Source: Halobacillus massiliensis
Lineage (GTDB): Bacteria > Bacillota > Bacilli > Bacillales > Halobacillaceae
Direction of reading: 5' to 3'
DNA length: 64,000 bases
NCBI RefSeq assembly: GCF_900166625.1
Contig: NZ_LT800499.1
Span: 4,171,395 to 4,235,394, forward strand
Of the stretch, positions 19,106 through 31,556 are shown piece after piece; positions within the stretch are counted from its first letter, which is position 1; each line of letters opens with the position of its first letter. The notes under the pieces are model-generated. The model had not been told where the DNA came from. It saw nothing but the letters and a program-made list of their open reading frames with translations, and ran no database searches. Made by a program: the position numbers and the translations under genes.

Positions 19106-19642
19106 TTATTTAGCTGTTTTACCTTCTTTTCTGCGTACCTGTTCGTTTGCATAACGAATTCCTTTACCTTTGTAAGGCTCAGGAGGACGAATCGCACGAA
19201 TCTTAGCAGCAACAGCACCTACAAGCTCTTTATCAATACCTTTTACAGTAACCTTCGTGTTTGAAGGAACTTCAATTTCGATTCCTTCGCGTTTTTCAAC
19301 CTCAACAGGGTGAGAGTAACCAGCGTTGATTACAACAGTGTCCCCCTGTTTGTTCGCACGGTAACCTACACCAATGATTTCAAGGCTTTTCTCGAATCCT
19401 TTAGATACACCCTCAACCATGTTGCCGATCAGGCTGCGAGTCGTACCGTGAAGGGCACGATGTTCTTTGTTATCGCTTGGGCGGGAAACGGTAAGAACGT
19501 TATCTTCAACCTTCACTGTAATATCTTTGTGGAAAGAACGAGTTAATTCACCTTTAGGTCCTTTAACTGTGATTGTATTATTATCCTGAACGATTTCTAC
19601 ACCTTCAGGGATTTCTAATGATTTTAAACCTACGCGAGACAT
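19106..19642 (-). CDS. rplF: 50S ribosomal protein L6 (uL6)
   Basis: A 178-residue L6 near the sarcin-ricin loop factor site. Two related beta domains are visible, with [15 protein letters not shown] at the start, then [13 protein letters not shown] and [24 protein letters not shown] at the end. Confidence 0.97.
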   Translation of the reverse strand: MSRVGLKSLEIPEGVEIVQDNNTITVKGPKGELTRSFHKDITVKVEDNVLTVSRPSDNKEHRALHGTTRSLIGNMVEGVSKGFEKSLEIIGVGYRANKQGDTVVINAGYSHPVEVEKREGIEIEVPSNTKVTVKGIDKELVGAVAAKIRAIRPPEPYKGKGIRYANEQVRRKEGKTAK

Positions 19643-19673
19643 TCTTTTGCACCTCCTGTCTTATCTGTTTTAA

Positions 19674-20072
19674 TTACCAAACGTAAGCTAGAACTTCGCC
19701 GCCGATGGCTTGTTCACGAGCTTCTTTGTCTGTTAAAACACCTTTTGAAGTAGAAACAACGGCTACACCTAGGCCATTAAGAACTCTTGGAAGCTCTTCT
19801 GCTTTAGCATAAACACGAAGTCCTGGTTTACTGATACGTTTTACACCAGTGATTACACGCTCGTTGTCCTGGCCGTACTTAAGGAAAATACGAAGAACAC
19901 CTTGCTTGTTGTCTTCAACAAACTCATAATCACGAACAAAACCTTCACGCTTAAGAATATCAGCAATATCTTTTTTCACTTTGGAAGCTGGAAGTTCAAG
20001 CTTCTCGTGACGCACCATATTCGCATTACGAATACGAGTAAGCATATCTGCAATTGGATCTGTCATAGTCAT
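19674..20072 (-). CDS. rpsH: 30S ribosomal protein S8 (uS8)
   Basis: A 132-residue primary binder of 16S helix 21. It shows [40 protein letters not shown] and the C-terminal [22 protein letters not shown]. Length equals the B. subtilis protein. Confidence 0.97.
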   Translation of the reverse strand: MTMTDPIADMLTRIRNANMVRHEKLELPASKVKKDIADILKREGFVRDYEFVEDNKQGVLRIFLKYGQDNERVITGVKRISKPGLRVYAKAEELPRVLNGLGVAVVSTSKGVLTDKEAREQAIGGEVLAYVW

Positions 20073-20103
20073 AACTCAAATACCTCCTTCCCTAACTAGG
20101 GTT

Positions 20104-20301
<198 letters not shown>

Positions 20302-20315
20302 TTATGGTTAGCTCA

Positions 20316-20855
20316 TTACTTCTGAAACGGCATACCGAATTGAGCTAATAGTTCACGTGATTCTTCGTCAGTGTCAGCAGTTGTGACGATAACGATGTCC
20401 ATGCCACGCACTTTATCTACTTTGTCATAATTAATTTCTGGGAAAATCAACTGTTCTTTAACACCTAATGTGTAGTTTCCACGACCATCAAATGCTTTCT
20501 TTGAGATTCCACGGAAGTCACGAACACGTGGAAGAGAAACAGCGATCAGCTTTTGGAAGAATTCATACATTCTTTCCCCGCGAAGTGTAACTTTCGCACC
20601 GATTGGCATTCCTTCACGAAGACGGAAACCTGCGATAGATTTCTTAGCTTTCGTGATCATTGGCTTTTGACCAGAGATTAAAGATAGTTCTTCAACAGCT
20701 GAGTCTAATGCTTTCGCATTTTGAACAGCGTCACCTACACCCATATTAATTACGATCTTTTCAACTTTAGGTGTTTGCATCACAGAGTCATAGTTAAACT
20801 TGCTCATTAGTGATGGCACAATTTCTTCCTGATATTTTCTTTTAAGTTCGTTCAT
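20316..20855 (-). CDS. rplE: 50S ribosomal protein L5 (uL5)
   Basis: A 179-residue 5S-rRNA-binding protein of the central protuberance. It shows [42 protein letters not shown] and [19 protein letters not shown]. Two adjacent ATG codons (20858, 20855) follow GGAGGG; the second gives the family length and better spacing. Confidence 0.97.
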   Translation of the reverse strand: MNELKRKYQEEIVPSLMSKFNYDSVMQTPKVEKIVINMGVGDAVQNAKALDSAVEELSLISGQKPMITKAKKSIAGFRLREGMPIGAKVTLRGERMYEFFQKLIAVSLPRVRDFRGISKKAFDGRGNYTLGVKEQLIFPEINYDKVDKVRGMDIVIVTTADTDEESRELLAQFGMPFQK

Positions 20856-20881
20856 CATGTGGCCCTCCTTTCACAACTGGA

Positions 20882-21193
20882 TTATTTATCTAATGCTTCA
20901 CCAGATTTTTTCGCGATACGAACTTTCTTCCCGTCTTCAACTTTGTATCCTACACGAGTAGGTTCGCCGGATTTTGGATCAATCGGCATAACGTTTGAGA
21001 CGTGAATTGGCGCTTCTTGTGTAAGAATCCCACCTTGCGGGTTATCTTGTGAAGGCTTTGCGTGTTTCTTAACTTCGTTAACTCCTTCAACAAGGACACG
21101 GTCTTTCTTCGGGTAAGCTTCAAGGATTGTTCCCTGCTTCCCTTTATCCTTGCCGGAAATAACTACAACTTTGTCACCTTTTTTCACATGCAT
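20882..21193 (-). CDS. rplX: 50S ribosomal protein L24 (uL24)
   Basis: A 103-residue assembly initiator with a KOW motif ([20 protein letters not shown]). It continues [22 protein letters not shown] and has the Gly-Glu-Pro-Thr-Arg-Val-Gly-Tyr block near the end. Confidence 0.97.
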   Translation of the reverse strand: MHVKKGDKVVVISGKDKGKQGTILEAYPKKDRVLVEGVNEVKKHAKPSQDNPQGGILTQEAPIHVSNVMPIDPKSGEPTRVGYKVEDGKKVRIAKKSGEALDK

Positions 21194-21229
21194 GCTTCGC
21201 GCACCTCCTTAACAAGGCATTTCAGGTTT

Positions 21230-21598
21230 TTATAATACTTCTGGCGCTAGTGATACAATCTTCATGAATTTATTATCACGAAGTTCACGAGCAACTGGTC
21301 CAAAGATACGAGTACCACGAGGACCTTTATCATCACGAATGATTACGGCTGCATTCTCGTCAAAACGGATATAAGAACCATCTTTACGACGTACACCGCT
21401 CTTAGATCGTACAATTACGGCTTTTACTACTTCACCTTTTTTAACAACGCCCCCTGGTGTTGCTTGTTTCACACTAGCAGTGATAATATCACCGATGTTA
21501 GCAGTCTTGCGACCAGATCCACCCAATACTTTGATAGTTTGGATTTCACGAGCACCAGAGTTGTCGGCTACTTTCAAACGAGTCTCCTGTTGAATCAT
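21230..21598 (-). CDS. rplN: 50S ribosomal protein L14 (uL14)
   Basis: A 122-residue L14 at the subunit interface. It starts [19 protein letters not shown] and ends [38 protein letters not shown] sequence is present in the middle. Length is exact for the family. Confidence 0.97.
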   Translation of the reverse strand: MIQQETRLKVADNSGAREIQTIKVLGGSGRKTANIGDIITASVKQATPGGVVKKGEVVKAVIVRSKSGVRRKDGSYIRFDENAAVIIRDDKGPRGTRIFGPVARELRDNKFMKIVSLAPEVL

Positions 21599-21639
21599 AC
21601 ACTGTAACCTCCCTTCGGAATATCTCCGAGCGAACTATA

Positions 21640-21903
21640 TTAAATAATAACGGACTCTTCTACAACTTCAACAAGGCGGAAACGCTTCGTTGCTGATAGC
21701 GGACGAGTTTCCATAATGCGAACGATATCACCGTTCTTTGCCTGGTTGTTTTCGTCATGAGTCTTGAATTTTTTAGAATATCTTACACGCTTGCCATAAA
21801 GCTTGTGGAACTTATAAGTTTCTACTAGAACAGTGATCGTTTTATCCATTTTGTCAGATACTACACGGCCAGTGTAAACTTTACGATTATTACGTTCACT
21901 CAT
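21640..21903 (-). CDS. rpsQ: 30S ribosomal protein S17 (uS17)
   Basis: An 87-residue OB-fold primary binder of 16S rRNA. It starts [20 protein letters not shown] and has [18 protein letters not shown] and [21 protein letters not shown] place the start at ATG 21903, 9 nt after GGAGGT; a longer frame adds seven unlikely residues. Confidence 0.97.
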   Translation of the reverse strand: MSERNNRKVYTGRVVSDKMDKTITVLVETYKFHKLYGKRVRYSKKFKTHDENNQAKNGDIVRIMETRPLSATKRFRLVEVVEESVII

Positions 21904-21927
21904 GTGAGGGTGACCTCCTCTCATCTA

Positions 21928-22128
21928 TTAATTATTTACGCCTAGTTCACGTTGGCGAGCAACAGTTTTCATCCGAGCGATAGACTTGCGAACTTCGCGA
22001 ATGCGAGCAGTGTTCTCAAGTTGACCTGTTGCAAGCTGGAAACGTAGGTTGAAAAGTTCTTCTTTAAGAGACTTAACTTTTTGTTCAATTTCGGCAGTGG
22101 TTAATTCACGGATTTCATTAGCCTTCAT
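21928..22128 (-). CDS. rpmC: 50S ribosomal protein L29 (uL29)
   Basis: A 66-residue two-helix protein at the exit tunnel, a docking site for trigger factor and SRP. It starts [19 protein letters not shown] and has [19 protein letters not shown]. The start at 22128 lies inside the end of rplP (11-nt overlap), with GGTGGT as ribosome site. Confidence 0.96.
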   Translation of the reverse strand: MKANEIRELTTAEIEQKVKSLKEELFNLRFQLATGQLENTARIREVRKSIARMKTVARQRELGVNN

Positions 22129-22552
22129 TGATTTCACCACCAATTTCTTCACGTTTTACAAATTTAGTTCTGATTGGCAGTTTGTGAGAAGCAAGACGCA
22201 GCGCTTCGCGTGCAACTTCCTCAGACACACCCGCAATCTCAAACATAATTTTCCCTGGTTTCACAACAGCTACGAAACCTTCTGGAGCACCTTTACCGGA
22301 ACCCATTCGAACTTCTAGGGGTTTAGCAGTGTAAGGCTTGTCAGGGAAGATTTTAATCCATACTTTACCGCCACGCTTCATGTAACGAGTCATCGCGATA
22401 CGCGCTGCCTCAATTTGGCGGGCTGTGATCCATGCAGGATCGATTGCTTGAAGACCATATTCACCGAAATCTACTGAAGTACCGCCTTTAGCACGGCCTT
22501 TTAAGCTAGCACGGTGTTGACGACGATATTTAACACGTTTAGGCATTAACAT
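22118..22552 (-). CDS. rplP: 50S ribosomal protein L16 (uL16)
   Basis: A 144-residue L16 near the A site and 5S rRNA. It shows [43 protein letters not shown] and [18 protein letters not shown]. Its end overlaps rpmC. Confidence 0.97.
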   Translation of the reverse strand: MLMPKRVKYRRQHRASLKGRAKGGTSVDFGEYGLQAIDPAWITARQIEAARIAMTRYMKRGGKVWIKIFPDKPYTAKPLEVRMGSGKGAPEGFVAVVKPGKIMFEIAGVSEEVAREALRLASHKLPIRTKFVKREEIGGEINEG

Positions 22553-22570
22553 AATGCTTTTCCCCCTTCC

Positions 22571-23212
22571 TTATTTTTCGTTTTTCGTTGGAAGGACTTC
22601 TCCACGATAAATCCACACTTTAACACCAAGCTTACCGTAAGTTGTGTCAGCTTCTGCAGTACCATAATCGATGTCTGCACGAAGTGTGTGAAGTGGTACA
22701 GTTCCTTCGCTGTAATATTCAGCACGAGCGATATCCGCACCGCCTAGACGACCAGAAACTTGTGTACGAATACCTTTCGCTCCTGCACGCATAGCGCGTT
22801 GAAGAGTTTGTTTTTGTGCACGACGGAAAGATACACGGTTTTCCAGTTGACGTGCGATGTTATCCGCTACAAGAGCAGCGTTTAAATCTGGCTTCTTCAC
22901 CTCAACGATGTTGATGTGTACACGTTTGCCAGTAAGTTCATTTAAAGATTTACGAAGTGCTTCTACTTCAGAACCGCCTTTACCAATAACCATACCTGGC
23001 TTAGCAGTGTGAATAGTAATATTTACACGGTTTGCTGCACGTTCGATTTCGATCGTAGATACGGCAGCATCTTTAAGACGTTTTTCAGTATACTCACGAA
23101 TTTTAATATCTTCATGCAATAAGTCAGCATAGTCTTTGCCAGCGTACCACTTTGACTCCCAGTCACGGATAACGCCGATACGAAGACCTATCGGATTAAC
23201 TTTTTGACCCAC
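22571..23212 (-). CDS. rpsC: 30S ribosomal protein S3 (uS3)
   Basis: A 213-residue S3 at the mRNA entry channel. The KH domain has [20 protein letters not shown]. It starts [20 protein letters not shown] and the C-terminal half has [20 protein letters not shown]. It lies 3 nt after rplV. Confidence 0.97.
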   Translation of the reverse strand: MGQKVNPIGLRIGVIRDWESKWYAGKDYADLLHEDIKIREYTEKRLKDAAVSTIEIERAANRVNITIHTAKPGMVIGKGGSEVEALRKSLNELTGKRVHINIVEVKKPDLNAALVADNIARQLENRVSFRRAQKQTLQRAMRAGAKGIRTQVSGRLGGADIARAEYYSEGTVPLHTLRADIDYGTAEADTTYGKLGVKVWIYRGEVLPTKNEK

Positions 23213-23215
23213 TGA

Positions 23216-23557
23216 TTATCCCTCCTTCTTTTCTGATACCACTACTGTGATGTGGCTCGTACGTTTGTTGATTTGACTTGCACGTCCCATCGCGCGAGGG
23301 CGGAAACGTTTAAGGGTTACGCCTTCGTTGACGTAAGCTTCGGAAACGTACAAATTATCTGTATCCATTTCATAATTGTGTTCAGCATTTGCAATCGCAG
23401 ATTTCAGTACTTTCTCGATGATTGGAGAAGCACCGCGCTGTGTTAAGCGTAATGTTGCGATTGCGTCACCAACGTTTTTTCCTCGAATTAAATCGATAAC
23501 TAAACGAGCTTTACGAGGAGCAATACGAACGGTTTTAGCAACTGCTTTAGCTTGCAT
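23216..23557 (-). CDS. rplV: 50S ribosomal protein L22 (uL22)
   Basis: A 113-residue L22 whose hairpin lines the exit tunnel. It shows [22 protein letters not shown], and the loop tip [21 protein letters not shown] has no insertion or deletion of the kind seen with macrolide resistance. It sits between rpsS and rpsC. Confidence 0.97.
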   Translation of the reverse strand: MQAKAVAKTVRIAPRKARLVIDLIRGKNVGDAIATLRLTQRGASPIIEKVLKSAIANAEHNYEMDTDNLYVSEAYVNEGVTLKRFRPRAMGRASQINKRTSHITVVVSEKKEG

Positions 23558-23578
23558 TAGAGTAGCCTCCTCTCTCCA

Positions 23579-23857
23579 TTAGCGTTTTGTTTTCTTGTCG
23601 TCGCCAGAGTGTCCCTTGAACGTACGGGATGGCGCGAACTCGCCAAGTTTATGACCTACCATATCTTCAGTCACGTAAACGGGTACGTGTTTGCGTCCAT
23701 CATAAACTGCGATCGTGTGTCCGACAAAGTTTGGGAAGATTGTAGAACGGCGAGACCAAGTCTTGATCACCTGGTTTTTGCTATCTTCGTTTAACTTTTC
23801 TACCTTTTTCATCAAATGATCATCTACAAAAGGTCCTTTTTTCAGGCTGCGGCCCAT
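23579..23857 (-). CDS. rpsS: 30S ribosomal protein S19 (uS19)
   Basis: A 92-residue S19 of the small-subunit head. It starts [20 protein letters not shown] and has [20 protein letters not shown] and [19 protein letters not shown]. Length is typical. Confidence 0.97.
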   Translation of the reverse strand: MGRSLKKGPFVDDHLMKKVEKLNEDSKNQVIKTWSRRSTIFPNFVGHTIAVYDGRKHVPVYVTEDMVGHKLGEFAPSRTFKGHSGDDKKTKR

Positions 23858-23914
23858 GAGTAAACCTCCCTTCGCGATTGAGAGACGGGTTTTTCCGCCC
23901 GTCGTTCAATCCCG

Positions 23915-24748
23915 TTATTTTTTACCTCTTCTACGAACGATATATTTATCAGACGGCTTGTTGCGTTGGCGTGTTTTGTAACCAAGAGTTGGCTTACCCC
24001 ATGGAGTAACTGGAGAAGGTCGACCGATTGGTGCACGTCCTTCACCACCACCGTGTGGGTGATCGCTAGGGTTCATTACAGAACCACGAACAGTTGGGCG
24101 CTTGCCTTTCCAGCGGGAACGACCTGCTTTACCAACACTGATAAGTTCGTGTTCCAGGTTTCCAACTTGACCGACTGTAGCACGACATGTGCTTAGGATC
24201 AGACGTACTTCACCAGAAGCAAGACGTACAAGAGTGTATTTTTCTTCACGACCAAGAATCTGTGCAGAAGCACCTGCAGAACGTGCAAGCTGTCCTCCGC
24301 GTCCAGGTTTAAGCTCAACATTATGAATGATTGTACCTACAGGAATGTCTTTCAATTGAAGAGCATGACCTGTTTTAATGTCAGCACCTTGACCGGATAG
24401 AATTTCATTACCTACCTTAAGCCCTTTTGGAGCCAGGATATAACGTTTTTCACCATCAACATAGTTGATTAGTGCAATATTAGCGGAGCGGTTTGGATCG
24501 TATTCAATCGTAGCAACGCGTCCAGGTATTCCATCTTTGTCGCGTTTAAAGTCGATAATACGATATTGACGCTTGTGACCTCCGCCCTGATGACGAACTG
24601 TCAGTCTTCCCTGGTTGTTACGTCCTCCACGTTTGTGAAGCGGGGCAACTAGGGAGCGTTCAGGTTTGTCAGTAGTGATCTCAGAGAAATCAGATACTGT
24701 CATGTGTCGACGACCGTTAGTAATAGGTCGGAACTTTTTAATCGCCAT
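23915..24748 (-). CDS. rplB: 50S ribosomal protein L2 (uL2)
   Basis: A 277-residue L2, near the peptidyl transferase centre and needed for subunit joining. It shows [35 protein letters not shown] and the highly conserved C-terminal [18 protein letters not shown] with the functional His. Confidence 0.98.
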   Translation of the reverse strand: MAIKKFRPITNGRRHMTVSDFSEITTDKPERSLVAPLHKRGGRNNQGRLTVRHQGGGHKRQYRIIDFKRDKDGIPGRVATIEYDPNRSANIALINYVDGEKRYILAPKGLKVGNEILSGQGADIKTGHALQLKDIPVGTIIHNVELKPGRGGQLARSAGASAQILGREEKYTLVRLASGEVRLILSTCRATVGQVGNLEHELISVGKAGRSRWKGKRPTVRGSVMNPSDHPHGGGEGRAPIGRPSPVTPWGKPTLGYKTRQRNKPSDKYIVRRRGKK

Positions 24749-24782
24749 CTTTTTTCCCTCCTTACATGTTAAGATTTATAGT

Positions 24783-25070
24783 TTATACTTCAAAGAATTC
24801 TAGTTCTTCACTGTCTTGTGTCAACGTAACGACTGCTTTCTTACGATCAGAACGGTATCCACCGTAACGACCCATACGCTTGAACTTACCTTTAAGGTTC
24901 ATAGTGTTCACACGAGCAACTTTTACGCCGAAGATTTCTTCAACTGCGTTTTTAATTTCAGTCTTGTTTGCTTTTGTGCTCACTTCAAACGTATATTTCT
25001 TTTCTCCCATAAGGTCAGCAGAATGTTCTGTAATGACAGGGCGTTTAATGATATCGCGTGGTTCTTTCAT
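24783..25070 (-). CDS. rplW: 50S ribosomal protein L23 (uL23)
   Basis: A 95-residue exit-tunnel protein, the docking point for trigger factor. It shows [21 protein letters not shown] and [20 protein letters not shown]. It overlaps rplD by one base. Confidence 0.97.
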   Translation of the reverse strand: MKEPRDIIKRPVITEHSADLMGEKKYTFEVSTKANKTEIKNAVEEIFGVKVARVNTMNLKGKFKRMGRYGGYRSDRKKAVVTLTQDSEELEFFEV

Positions 25071-25693
25071 TATGAGAGCACCTCCCCTGCTTTTTCAGCT
25101 GCTTCCTTCGTTAGGATAAGCTTGTCATGCGTTAGTAAATCTAACACACTTACTTCGCTAATAGTAGTAACTGTAACCGTAGGAATGTTGCTTGAAGAAA
25201 GAACGACATTTTCATTCTTGTCTGCAGTCACGATTAGAGCTTTTTGATTAACTTCAAGACCTTTAAGGATCTCAACAACTTCTTTAGTTTTTGGAGCTTC
25301 CAATGAAAGATCTTCAAGCACCACGATATTTTCTTCCTGTACTTTGGAAGAGAAAGCAGACTGAAGTGCTAAACGACGAACTTTTCTAGGCAATTTATAG
25401 CTGTAGCTGCGTGGTGTAGGTCCGAATACTGTTCCACCGCCTACCCACTGTGGTGCGCGGATTGTACCCTGACGAGCACGTCCAGTACCTTTTTGGCGCC
25501 ATGGCTTACGGCCGCCGCCGCGTACTTCAGAACGGTTTTTAACTTTGTGTGTACCCTGACGCTGAGAAGCTTGCTGGGCCACAACTGCTTCATGTAAAAC
25601 ATGAGTGTTTGGTTCAATACCAAAAACAGCGTCATTCAGTTCAACATCTCCAACTTTAGAGCCGCTTTGGTTTAATAGTGCTACTTTAGGCAT
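25070..25693 (-). CDS. rplD: 50S ribosomal protein L4 (uL4)
   Basis: A 207-residue L4. The extended tunnel loop is intact ([21 protein letters not shown], then [12 protein letters not shown]). It starts [20 protein letters not shown]. In enterobacteria L4 controls the S10 operon, but Bacillus lacks that mechanism as far as known. Confidence 0.97.
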   Translation of the reverse strand: MPKVALLNQSGSKVGDVELNDAVFGIEPNTHVLHEAVVAQQASQRQGTHKVKNRSEVRGGGRKPWRQKGTGRARQGTIRAPQWVGGGTVFGPTPRSYSYKLPRKVRRLALQSAFSSKVQEENIVVLEDLSLEAPKTKEVVEILKGLEVNQKALIVTADKNENVVLSSSNIPTVTVTTISEVSVLDLLTHDKLILTKEAAEKAGEVLS

Positions 25694-25715
25694 GACATAT
25701 CCTCCCTTCGTTTAA

Positions 25716-26351
25716 TTATTTGCTAGCCTTTACTGCACTCGTAATTTTAACGTAAGATTTTTTCGCTCCAGGAACGTTACCTTTAATAAGAAGAAGATTA
25801 CGCTCAGCATCTACTTGAACAACTTCAAGGTTTTGCAGAGTTACTGTTTCTCCGCCCATTTGTCCTGCAAGGCCTTTACCTTTGAAGACTTTAGATGGGT
25901 CAGCACCCTGTCCCATGGAACCAGAACGACGGTGGAAACGGGAACCGTGGCTCATCGGGCCGCGAGATTGGTTGTGACGCTTAATTGCGCCTTGGAAACC
26001 TTTCCCTTTAGAAGTTCCTGTTACATCAATTACGTCTCCTGCTTCGAAAATATCCACCTTAACCTCTTGACCTAATTCATAGTCATCAAGGTTAGTATTA
26101 CGGAATTCACGAATGTAGCGCTTAGGTGTTGTGCTTGCTTTATCAGCATGACCTTTAGCAGCTTTTTTCTGACGGTTCTTTTTTTCATCGGCGAAACCAA
26201 GCTGGATCGCTTCATAACCGTCATTTTCAGCTGTTTTCATTTGCAGCACAACGTTTGGTTCAGCTTGTACTACTGTTACTGGAATTAACTCTCCGCTTTC
26301 AGAGAAGATTTGAGTCATTCCGACTTTTCTTCCTAAGATTCCTTTCGTCAT
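25716..26351 (-). CDS. rplC: 50S ribosomal protein L3 (uL3)
   Basis: A 211-residue early assembly protein whose loop reaches the peptidyl transferase centre. It shows [20 protein letters not shown], the loop [20 protein letters not shown] and [21 protein letters not shown]. Confidence 0.97.
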   Translation of the reverse strand: MTKGILGRKVGMTQIFSESGELIPVTVVQAEPNVVLQMKTAENDGYEAIQLGFADEKKNRQKKAAKGHADKASTTPKRYIREFRNTNLDDYELGQEVKVDIFEAGDVIDVTGTSKGKGFQGAIKRHNQSRGPMSHGSRFHRRSGSMGQGADPSKVFKGKGLAGQMGGETVTLQNLEVVQVDAERNLLLIKGNVPGAKKSYVKITSAVKASK

Positions 26352-26384
26352 CCGTTACACCTCCTATTATTGTTTCATTATAAT

Positions 26385-26810
<426 letters not shown>

Positions 26811-26828
26811 TTATGACCAACATTACTC

Positions 26829-26857
26829 ATTATATAGAAGAAAAGCGGTCATTGCAA
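26829..26857 (-). promoter_or_regulatory. Sigma-A promoter P2 of the S10 operon
   Basis: Minus strand TTGCAA (26852-26857), 17-nt spacer, TATAAT (26829-26834). Transcripts would start near 26822 and carry a leader of about 130 nt before rpsJ. Confidence 0.8.
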
Positions 26858-26897
26858 GGGATATTCAAAATTTATTTAACTATGAACACCTCAAAAG

Positions 26898-26926
26898 AGT
26901 ATACTAGGTTTTTTCCTTCATTTCAA
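26898..26926 (-). promoter_or_regulatory. Sigma-A promoter P1 of the S10 operon
   Basis: Minus strand TTGAAA (26921-26926), 17-nt spacer, TATACT (26898-26903), 69 bp upstream of P2. The 26694-27044 gap holds these promoters and the leader; no other gene is seen there. Confidence 0.75.
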
Positions 26927-27044
26927 CCGTATAAGAGCATTGTTGGGCATATTCATTAATTTTTTTATAATTTGAGGTATTTCTTCATCTTTTCATTATG
27001 TTTTTTAGATTTGTTGACTTAGAACTTCTTTTCTTTCCATAAAT

Positions 27045-27083
27045 AAAAAACAAGCAGCTCTCCTAAAGAGAAGCTGCTTGTTT
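27045..27083 (-). terminator. Terminator of tuf
   Basis: Minus strand AAACAAGCAGCTT (27071-27083) pairs with GAGCTGCTTGTTT (27048-27060), followed by TTT. It closes the str operon before the S10 promoters. Confidence 0.93.
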
Positions 27084-27095
27084 GGAAGTTTCTAA

Positions 27096-28286
27096 TTACT
27101 CAGTGATAGAAGCAACAACGCCAGCGCCTACTGTACGTCCGCCTTCACGGATAGAAAACTTAGTTCCATCTTCAATCGCGATTGGAGAGATAAGTTCTAC
27201 AGTCATCTCAACGTTATCTCCAGGCATAACCATTTCCACACCTTCTGGAAGCTGGATAACGCCAGTTACGTCAGTTGTACGGAAGTAGAACTGAGGACGG
27301 TAGTTAGAGAAGAATGGAGTGTGACGTCCACCTTCGTCTTTAGATAGTACGTAAACCTCAGCTTGGAACTTCGTGTGTGGAGTGATTGTACCAGGCTTAG
27401 CAAGTACTTGTCCACGGTTGATATCTTCACGGTTAACACCACGAAGAAGGGCACCGATGTTATCTCCAGCTTCAGCATAGTCAAGAAGCTTACGGAACAT
27501 TTCTACACCAGTGATTGTAGTTTTCTTAGCTTCTGGAGCAAGACCGATGATTTCAACTTCGTCACCGACTTTAATTTGTCCACGCTCAACACGTCCTGTA
27601 GCAACTGTACCACGGCCAGTGATTGAGAATACGTCCTCAACAGGCATCATGAACGGCTTATCAGTGTCACGCTCAGGGTTTGGAATGTAAGCATCAACAG
27701 CATCCATTAGGTCGAAGATGCGCTGCTCGTACTCAGCGTCTCCTTCTAGAGCTTTAAGAGCAGAACCGCTGATAACTGGTACATCGTCACCATCGAAGTC
27801 ATACTCAGAAAGAAGATCGCGAACTTCCATTTCTACTAGTTCAAGAAGCTCTTCGTCATCTACCATGTCAGTTTTGTTAAGGAATACTACGATTTGTGGT
27901 ACACCAACCTGACGGGAAAGTAGGATGTGCTCACGAGTTTGTGGCATTGGACCGTCAGCTGCAGATACAACTAGAATCGCTCCGTCCATTTGCGCAGCAC
28001 CAGTGATCATGTTTTTAACATAGTCAGCGTGTCCTGGGCAGTCAACGTGTGCATAGTGGCGGTTTTCAGTTTCATACTCAACGTGTGCAGTGGAGATTGT
28101 GATTCCACGCTCGCGCTCTTCTGGAGCACCGTCGATCATGTCATATGCCATTGCAGTACCAGAACCGGATTTCTTGTGAAGAACAGTAGTGATTGCTGCA
28201 GTTAGAGTTGTTTTACCATGGTCAACGTGGCCAATAGTACCAATGTTAACGTGGTCTTTGGAACGGTCAAATTTTTCTTTACCCAT
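27096..28286 (-). CDS. tuf: Elongation factor Tu
   Basis: A 396-residue GTPase that brings aminoacyl-tRNA to the ribosome. G1 is [10 protein letters not shown], switch II is [12 protein letters not shown], and G4 is [19 protein letters not shown]. Domains 2 and 3 follow and the protein ends [14 protein letters not shown]. It has its own candidate promoter in the fusA-tuf gap and a strong terminator. Confidence 0.98.
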   Translation of the reverse strand: MGKEKFDRSKDHVNIGTIGHVDHGKTTLTAAITTVLHKKSGSGTAMAYDMIDGAPEERERGITISTAHVEYETENRHYAHVDCPGHADYVKNMITGAAQMDGAILVVSAADGPMPQTREHILLSRQVGVPQIVVFLNKTDMVDDEELLELVEMEVRDLLSEYDFDGDDVPVISGSALKALEGDAEYEQRIFDLMDAVDAYIPNPERDTDKPFMMPVEDVFSITGRGTVATGRVERGQIKVGDEVEIIGLAPEAKKTTITGVEMFRKLLDYAEAGDNIGALLRGVNREDINRGQVLAKPGTITPHTKFQAEVYVLSKDEGGRHTPFFSNYRPQFYFRTTDVTGVIQLPEGVEMVMPGDNVEMTVELISPIAIEDGTKFSIREGGRTVGAGVVASITE

Positions 28287-28377
28287 TCTATATTTCCTCC
28301 TTTTAAATAAAACAAAAAGTTTAGTTTTTAAGTTACTAATTTATTTGAAGCATAGAGGGCTTAAGCCCCATGTGCTT

Positions 28378-28406
28378 ACAATACAAGTTATACTTGAACT
28401 TGGCAA
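28378..28406 (-). promoter_or_regulatory. Candidate promoter of tuf
   Basis: Minus strand TTGCCA (28401-28406), 17-nt spacer, TATTGT (28378-28383), in the 129-nt gap after fusA. Confidence 0.5.
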
Positions 28407-28415
28407 AAAAATCAA

Positions 28416-30494
28416 TTATTCACCTGCATTTTTCTTGATGATCTCTTCAGAAATGCTCTTAGGAACTTCTTCGTAGTGATCGAAGTGCATTGTGTAAGTT
28501 CCACGGCCTTGTGTATTAGAACGAAGAGCCGTCGCATAACCGAACATCTCAGAAAGTGGTACAAATGCTTTAACCACTTGTGCAGAGCCACGAGTTTCCA
28601 TACCTTCTACACGTCCACGACGGGAAGTGATGTCACCCATGATGTCACCCATGTATTCTTCAGGAATAACCACTTCAACCTTCATAAGCGGCTCAAGTAG
28701 AACGGGCTGACACTTGCTTTTCGCCTGTTTAAGCGCCATAGAAGCGGCAACTTTAAAGGCCATTTCGTTAGAGTCAACATCGTGGTAAGAACCATCATAA
28801 AGAGTAGCCTTAATGTCAACCATTGGGTAGCCAGCTAATACACCGTTCTCCATAGATTCTTTAATACCTTGTTCTACAGATGGGATATATTCACGTGGTA
28901 CTACACCACCAACGATTTTGTTAACGAATTCGTAGCCGGCGCCTTCTTCGTTTGGTTCAAATTTAACCCAAACGTGACCGAATTGTCCACGACCACCAGA
29001 CTGACGCACGAATTTACCTTCAACTTCCGCACTGCCGCGGAATGTTTCACGGTAAGCAACTTGTGGAGCACCAATGTTCGCTTCTACTTTAAACTCACGA
29101 CGCATACGGTCAACGATGATATCTAAGTGAAGTTCACCCATACCAGCGATAATCGTTTGACCAGTTTCTACGTTTGTTTCAGTACGGAACGTTGGATCTT
29201 CTTCAGCAAGTTTACCAAGTGCTACAGACATTTTGTCTTGATCGGCTTTAGATTTAGGCTCGATCGCAACAGAGATAACCGGTTCTGGGAATTCCATGGA
29301 TTCAAGGATTACAAGACTCTTCTCATCACATAGAGTGTCACCAGTACTTGTGTCTTTAAGACCTACAGCACCTGCAATATCTCCAGCATACACAGTTGAA
29401 ATCTCTTCACGGGAGTTGGCGTGCATTTGCAGGATACGTCCTACACGCTCACGCTTATCCTTCGTAGAGTTTTTCACGTAAGAACCAGAGTTTAAAGTAC
29501 CAGAATAAACACGGAAGAATGTAAGTTTACCAACGTAAGGGTCAGTCGCTACTTTAAAAGCTAAAGCAGAGAATGGCTCGTTATCGTCAGGCTTACGAAC
29601 AACTTGTTCTTCTGTTTGTGGAACGTGACCTTCAATTGGAGGTACATCTAGTGGAGATGGAAGATAATCGATAACTCCATCAATTAGAAGTTGAACCCCT
29701 TTGTTTTTAAAGGCTGAACCACAGAATACCGGGTAAAAGTCTACAGTTAGAGTCGCAGCACGGATCGCTGATTTCAACTCATCGTTTGTGATCTCTTCCC
29801 CTTCTAGATATTTCATCATTAGATCTTCATCTAGTTCTGCAACAGCTTCTATAAGCAATGTGCGGTATTCTTCAGCTTGTTCTTTGTACTCATCAGGGAT
29901 TTCGCGCGCTTCTGCACGAGTTCCAAGATCATCCAAGTAGAAGAAAGCTTCCATAGTAACAAGGTCAATGATTCCTTCGAAGTCATCTTCTGCACCGATC
30001 GGAAGTTGCACGGCTGCTGCGTTAGCACCCAGACGGTCTTTTAATGTACCTAAAGAATAGATAAAGTCGGCACCGATTTTATCCATTTTGTTTACAAAAA
30101 CAATACGTGGCACACCATAAGTTGTTGCCTGACGCCATACAGTCTCAGTTTGCGGTTCTACACCAGACTGAGCATCAAGTACAGCTACAGATCCATCAAG
30201 AACACGCAAGGAACGCTCAACTTCAACAGTGAAGTCTACGTGTCCTGGAGTATCGATGATGTTGATACGGTGATCTTTCCACTGAGCAGTTGTCGCAGCG
30301 GAAGTAATAGTAATTCCACGCTCCTGTTCCTGCTCCATCCAGTCCATTTGGGAAGCCCCTTCGTGAGTTTCACCAATTTTGTGGATACGTCCTGTGTAGA
30401 AAAGAATACGCTCGGTAGCTGTCGTTTTACCGGCATCAATGTGAGCCATGATCCCGATATTACGAGTCTTTTCCAAGGAGAACTCTCTAGCCAT
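28416..30494 (-). CDS. fusA: Elongation factor G
   Basis: A 692-residue translocase GTPase. G1 is [19 protein letters not shown], switch II is [20 protein letters not shown] and G4 is [10 protein letters not shown]. Domains II-V follow, with [12 protein letters not shown] in domain V. Length and order in the str operon match Bacillus. Confidence 0.98.
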   Translation of the reverse strand: MAREFSLEKTRNIGIMAHIDAGKTTATERILFYTGRIHKIGETHEGASQMDWMEQEQERGITITSAATTAQWKDHRINIIDTPGHVDFTVEVERSLRVLDGSVAVLDAQSGVEPQTETVWRQATTYGVPRIVFVNKMDKIGADFIYSLGTLKDRLGANAAAVQLPIGAEDDFEGIIDLVTMEAFFYLDDLGTRAEAREIPDEYKEQAEEYRTLLIEAVAELDEDLMMKYLEGEEITNDELKSAIRAATLTVDFYPVFCGSAFKNKGVQLLIDGVIDYLPSPLDVPPIEGHVPQTEEQVVRKPDDNEPFSALAFKVATDPYVGKLTFFRVYSGTLNSGSYVKNSTKDKRERVGRILQMHANSREEISTVYAGDIAGAVGLKDTSTGDTLCDEKSLVILESMEFPEPVISVAIEPKSKADQDKMSVALGKLAEEDPTFRTETNVETGQTIIAGMGELHLDIIVDRMRREFKVEANIGAPQVAYRETFRGSAEVEGKFVRQSGGRGQFGHVWVKFEPNEEGAGYEFVNKIVGGVVPREYIPSVEQGIKESMENGVLAGYPMVDIKATLYDGSYHDVDSNEMAFKVAASMALKQAKSKCQPVLLEPLMKVEVVIPEEYMGDIMGDITSRRGRVEGMETRGSAQVVKAFVPLSEMFGYATALRSNTQGRGTYTMHFDHYEEVPKSISEEIIKKNAGE

Positions 30495-30536
30495 GATTTT
30501 TTCTCCTTCCTGATTGAAAGATTATTTCGTTTTAAA

Positions 30537-31007
30537 TTACCAACGATAGTGAGCGAATGCTTTGTTAGCTTCCGCCATTTTGTGCATATCTTCACGGCGC
30601 TTAACTGCTGCACCGGTATTGTTACCTGCATCTAGAATTTCATTCGCAAGACGCTCTTCCATTGTTTTTTCTCCGCGAAGACGCGCATAGTTTACAATGA
30701 AACGAAGGCCTAGCGCTTGACGGCGTTCCGGGCGCACCTCAACTGGTACTTGGTAGTTAGATCCACCTACACGGCGTGCGCGTACTTCTAGTACTGGCAT
30801 TACATTTTTCATAGCTTGTTCGAAAGTTTCCATAGCGTCGTTGCCGCTGCGTTCTTGAACAAGTTCAAATGCTTTATAAAGAATTTTCTGAGCTTTACCG
30901 CGCTGTCCGTCAACCATGATTTGGTTGATTAAGCGAGTAACAAGCTTAGAGTTATACATTGGATCTGGTAACACATCACGTTTAGCTACTGGTCCTTTAC
31001 GTGGCAT
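30537..31007 (-). CDS. rpsG: 30S ribosomal protein S7 (uS7)
   Basis: A 156-residue primary binder of the 16S 3' domain. It starts [19 protein letters not shown] and has [19 protein letters not shown] and the C-terminal [21 protein letters not shown]. It lies between rpsL and fusA. Confidence 0.97.
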   Translation of the reverse strand: MPRKGPVAKRDVLPDPMYNSKLVTRLINQIMVDGQRGKAQKILYKAFELVQERSGNDAMETFEQAMKNVMPVLEVRARRVGGSNYQVPVEVRPERRQALGLRFIVNYARLRGEKTMEERLANEILDAGNNTGAAVKRREDMHKMAEANKAFAHYRW

Positions 31008-31048
31008 ATGTCCCCCTCCTTTCCTTTTAAGTTGATATCATAATGTTA

Positions 31049-31462
31049 TTATTTCTTAGGCTTCTTCGTACCGTATTTAGAACGTCCTTGCATACGTCCG
31101 TCAACACTTGCTGTATCCAGCGCGCCACGAACGATGTGGTAACGCACACCTGGTAAGTCTTTAACACGACCGCCGCGGATAAGAACAACACTGTGCTCTT
31201 GCAGGTTGTGGCCGATTCCAGGGATGTAGGCGTTAACTTCGATCTGGTTAGTTAAGCGAACACGAGCATACTTACGTAGTGCGGAGTTCGGTTTCTTCGG
31301 AGTCATAGTACCTACACGTGTGCAAACCCCACGTTTTTGTGGAGAAGACTGATCAGTCATACGCTTTTTATAGCTGTTATAGCCTTTGTTCAAAGCTGGT
31401 GAGTCAGACTTTCTACCTTTGCTTACACGTCCTTTACGAACTAGCTGATTAATTGTTGGCAT
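31049..31462 (-). CDS. rpsL: 30S ribosomal protein S12 (uS12)
   Basis: A 137-residue decoding-centre protein. It shows [40 protein letters not shown] and [18 protein letters not shown]. The Lys residues where streptomycin-resistance changes arise are wild type. A small hairpin (ACCAC...GTGGT, about 31494-31510) lies just upstream. Confidence 0.97.
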   Translation of the reverse strand: MPTINQLVRKGRVSKGRKSDSPALNKGYNSYKKRMTDQSSPQKRGVCTRVGTMTPKKPNSALRKYARVRLTNQIEVNAYIPGIGHNLQEHSVVLIRGGRVKDLPGVRYHIVRGALDTASVDGRMQGRSKYGTKKPKK

Positions 31463-31556
31463 TTAGTTATCCTCCCTTCAACATTTTTCAATACCACACA
31501 TCCAGGTGGTTCATAAAAAGGCAAAAAACAAAGCTTTCGCGTTTACCGCCAAAACT

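Noticed and set aside
31260..31330. Possible streptomycin-resistance variant in rpsL
   Set aside because: The Lys residues of the [10 protein letters not shown] and GGRVKDLPG blocks are wild type.
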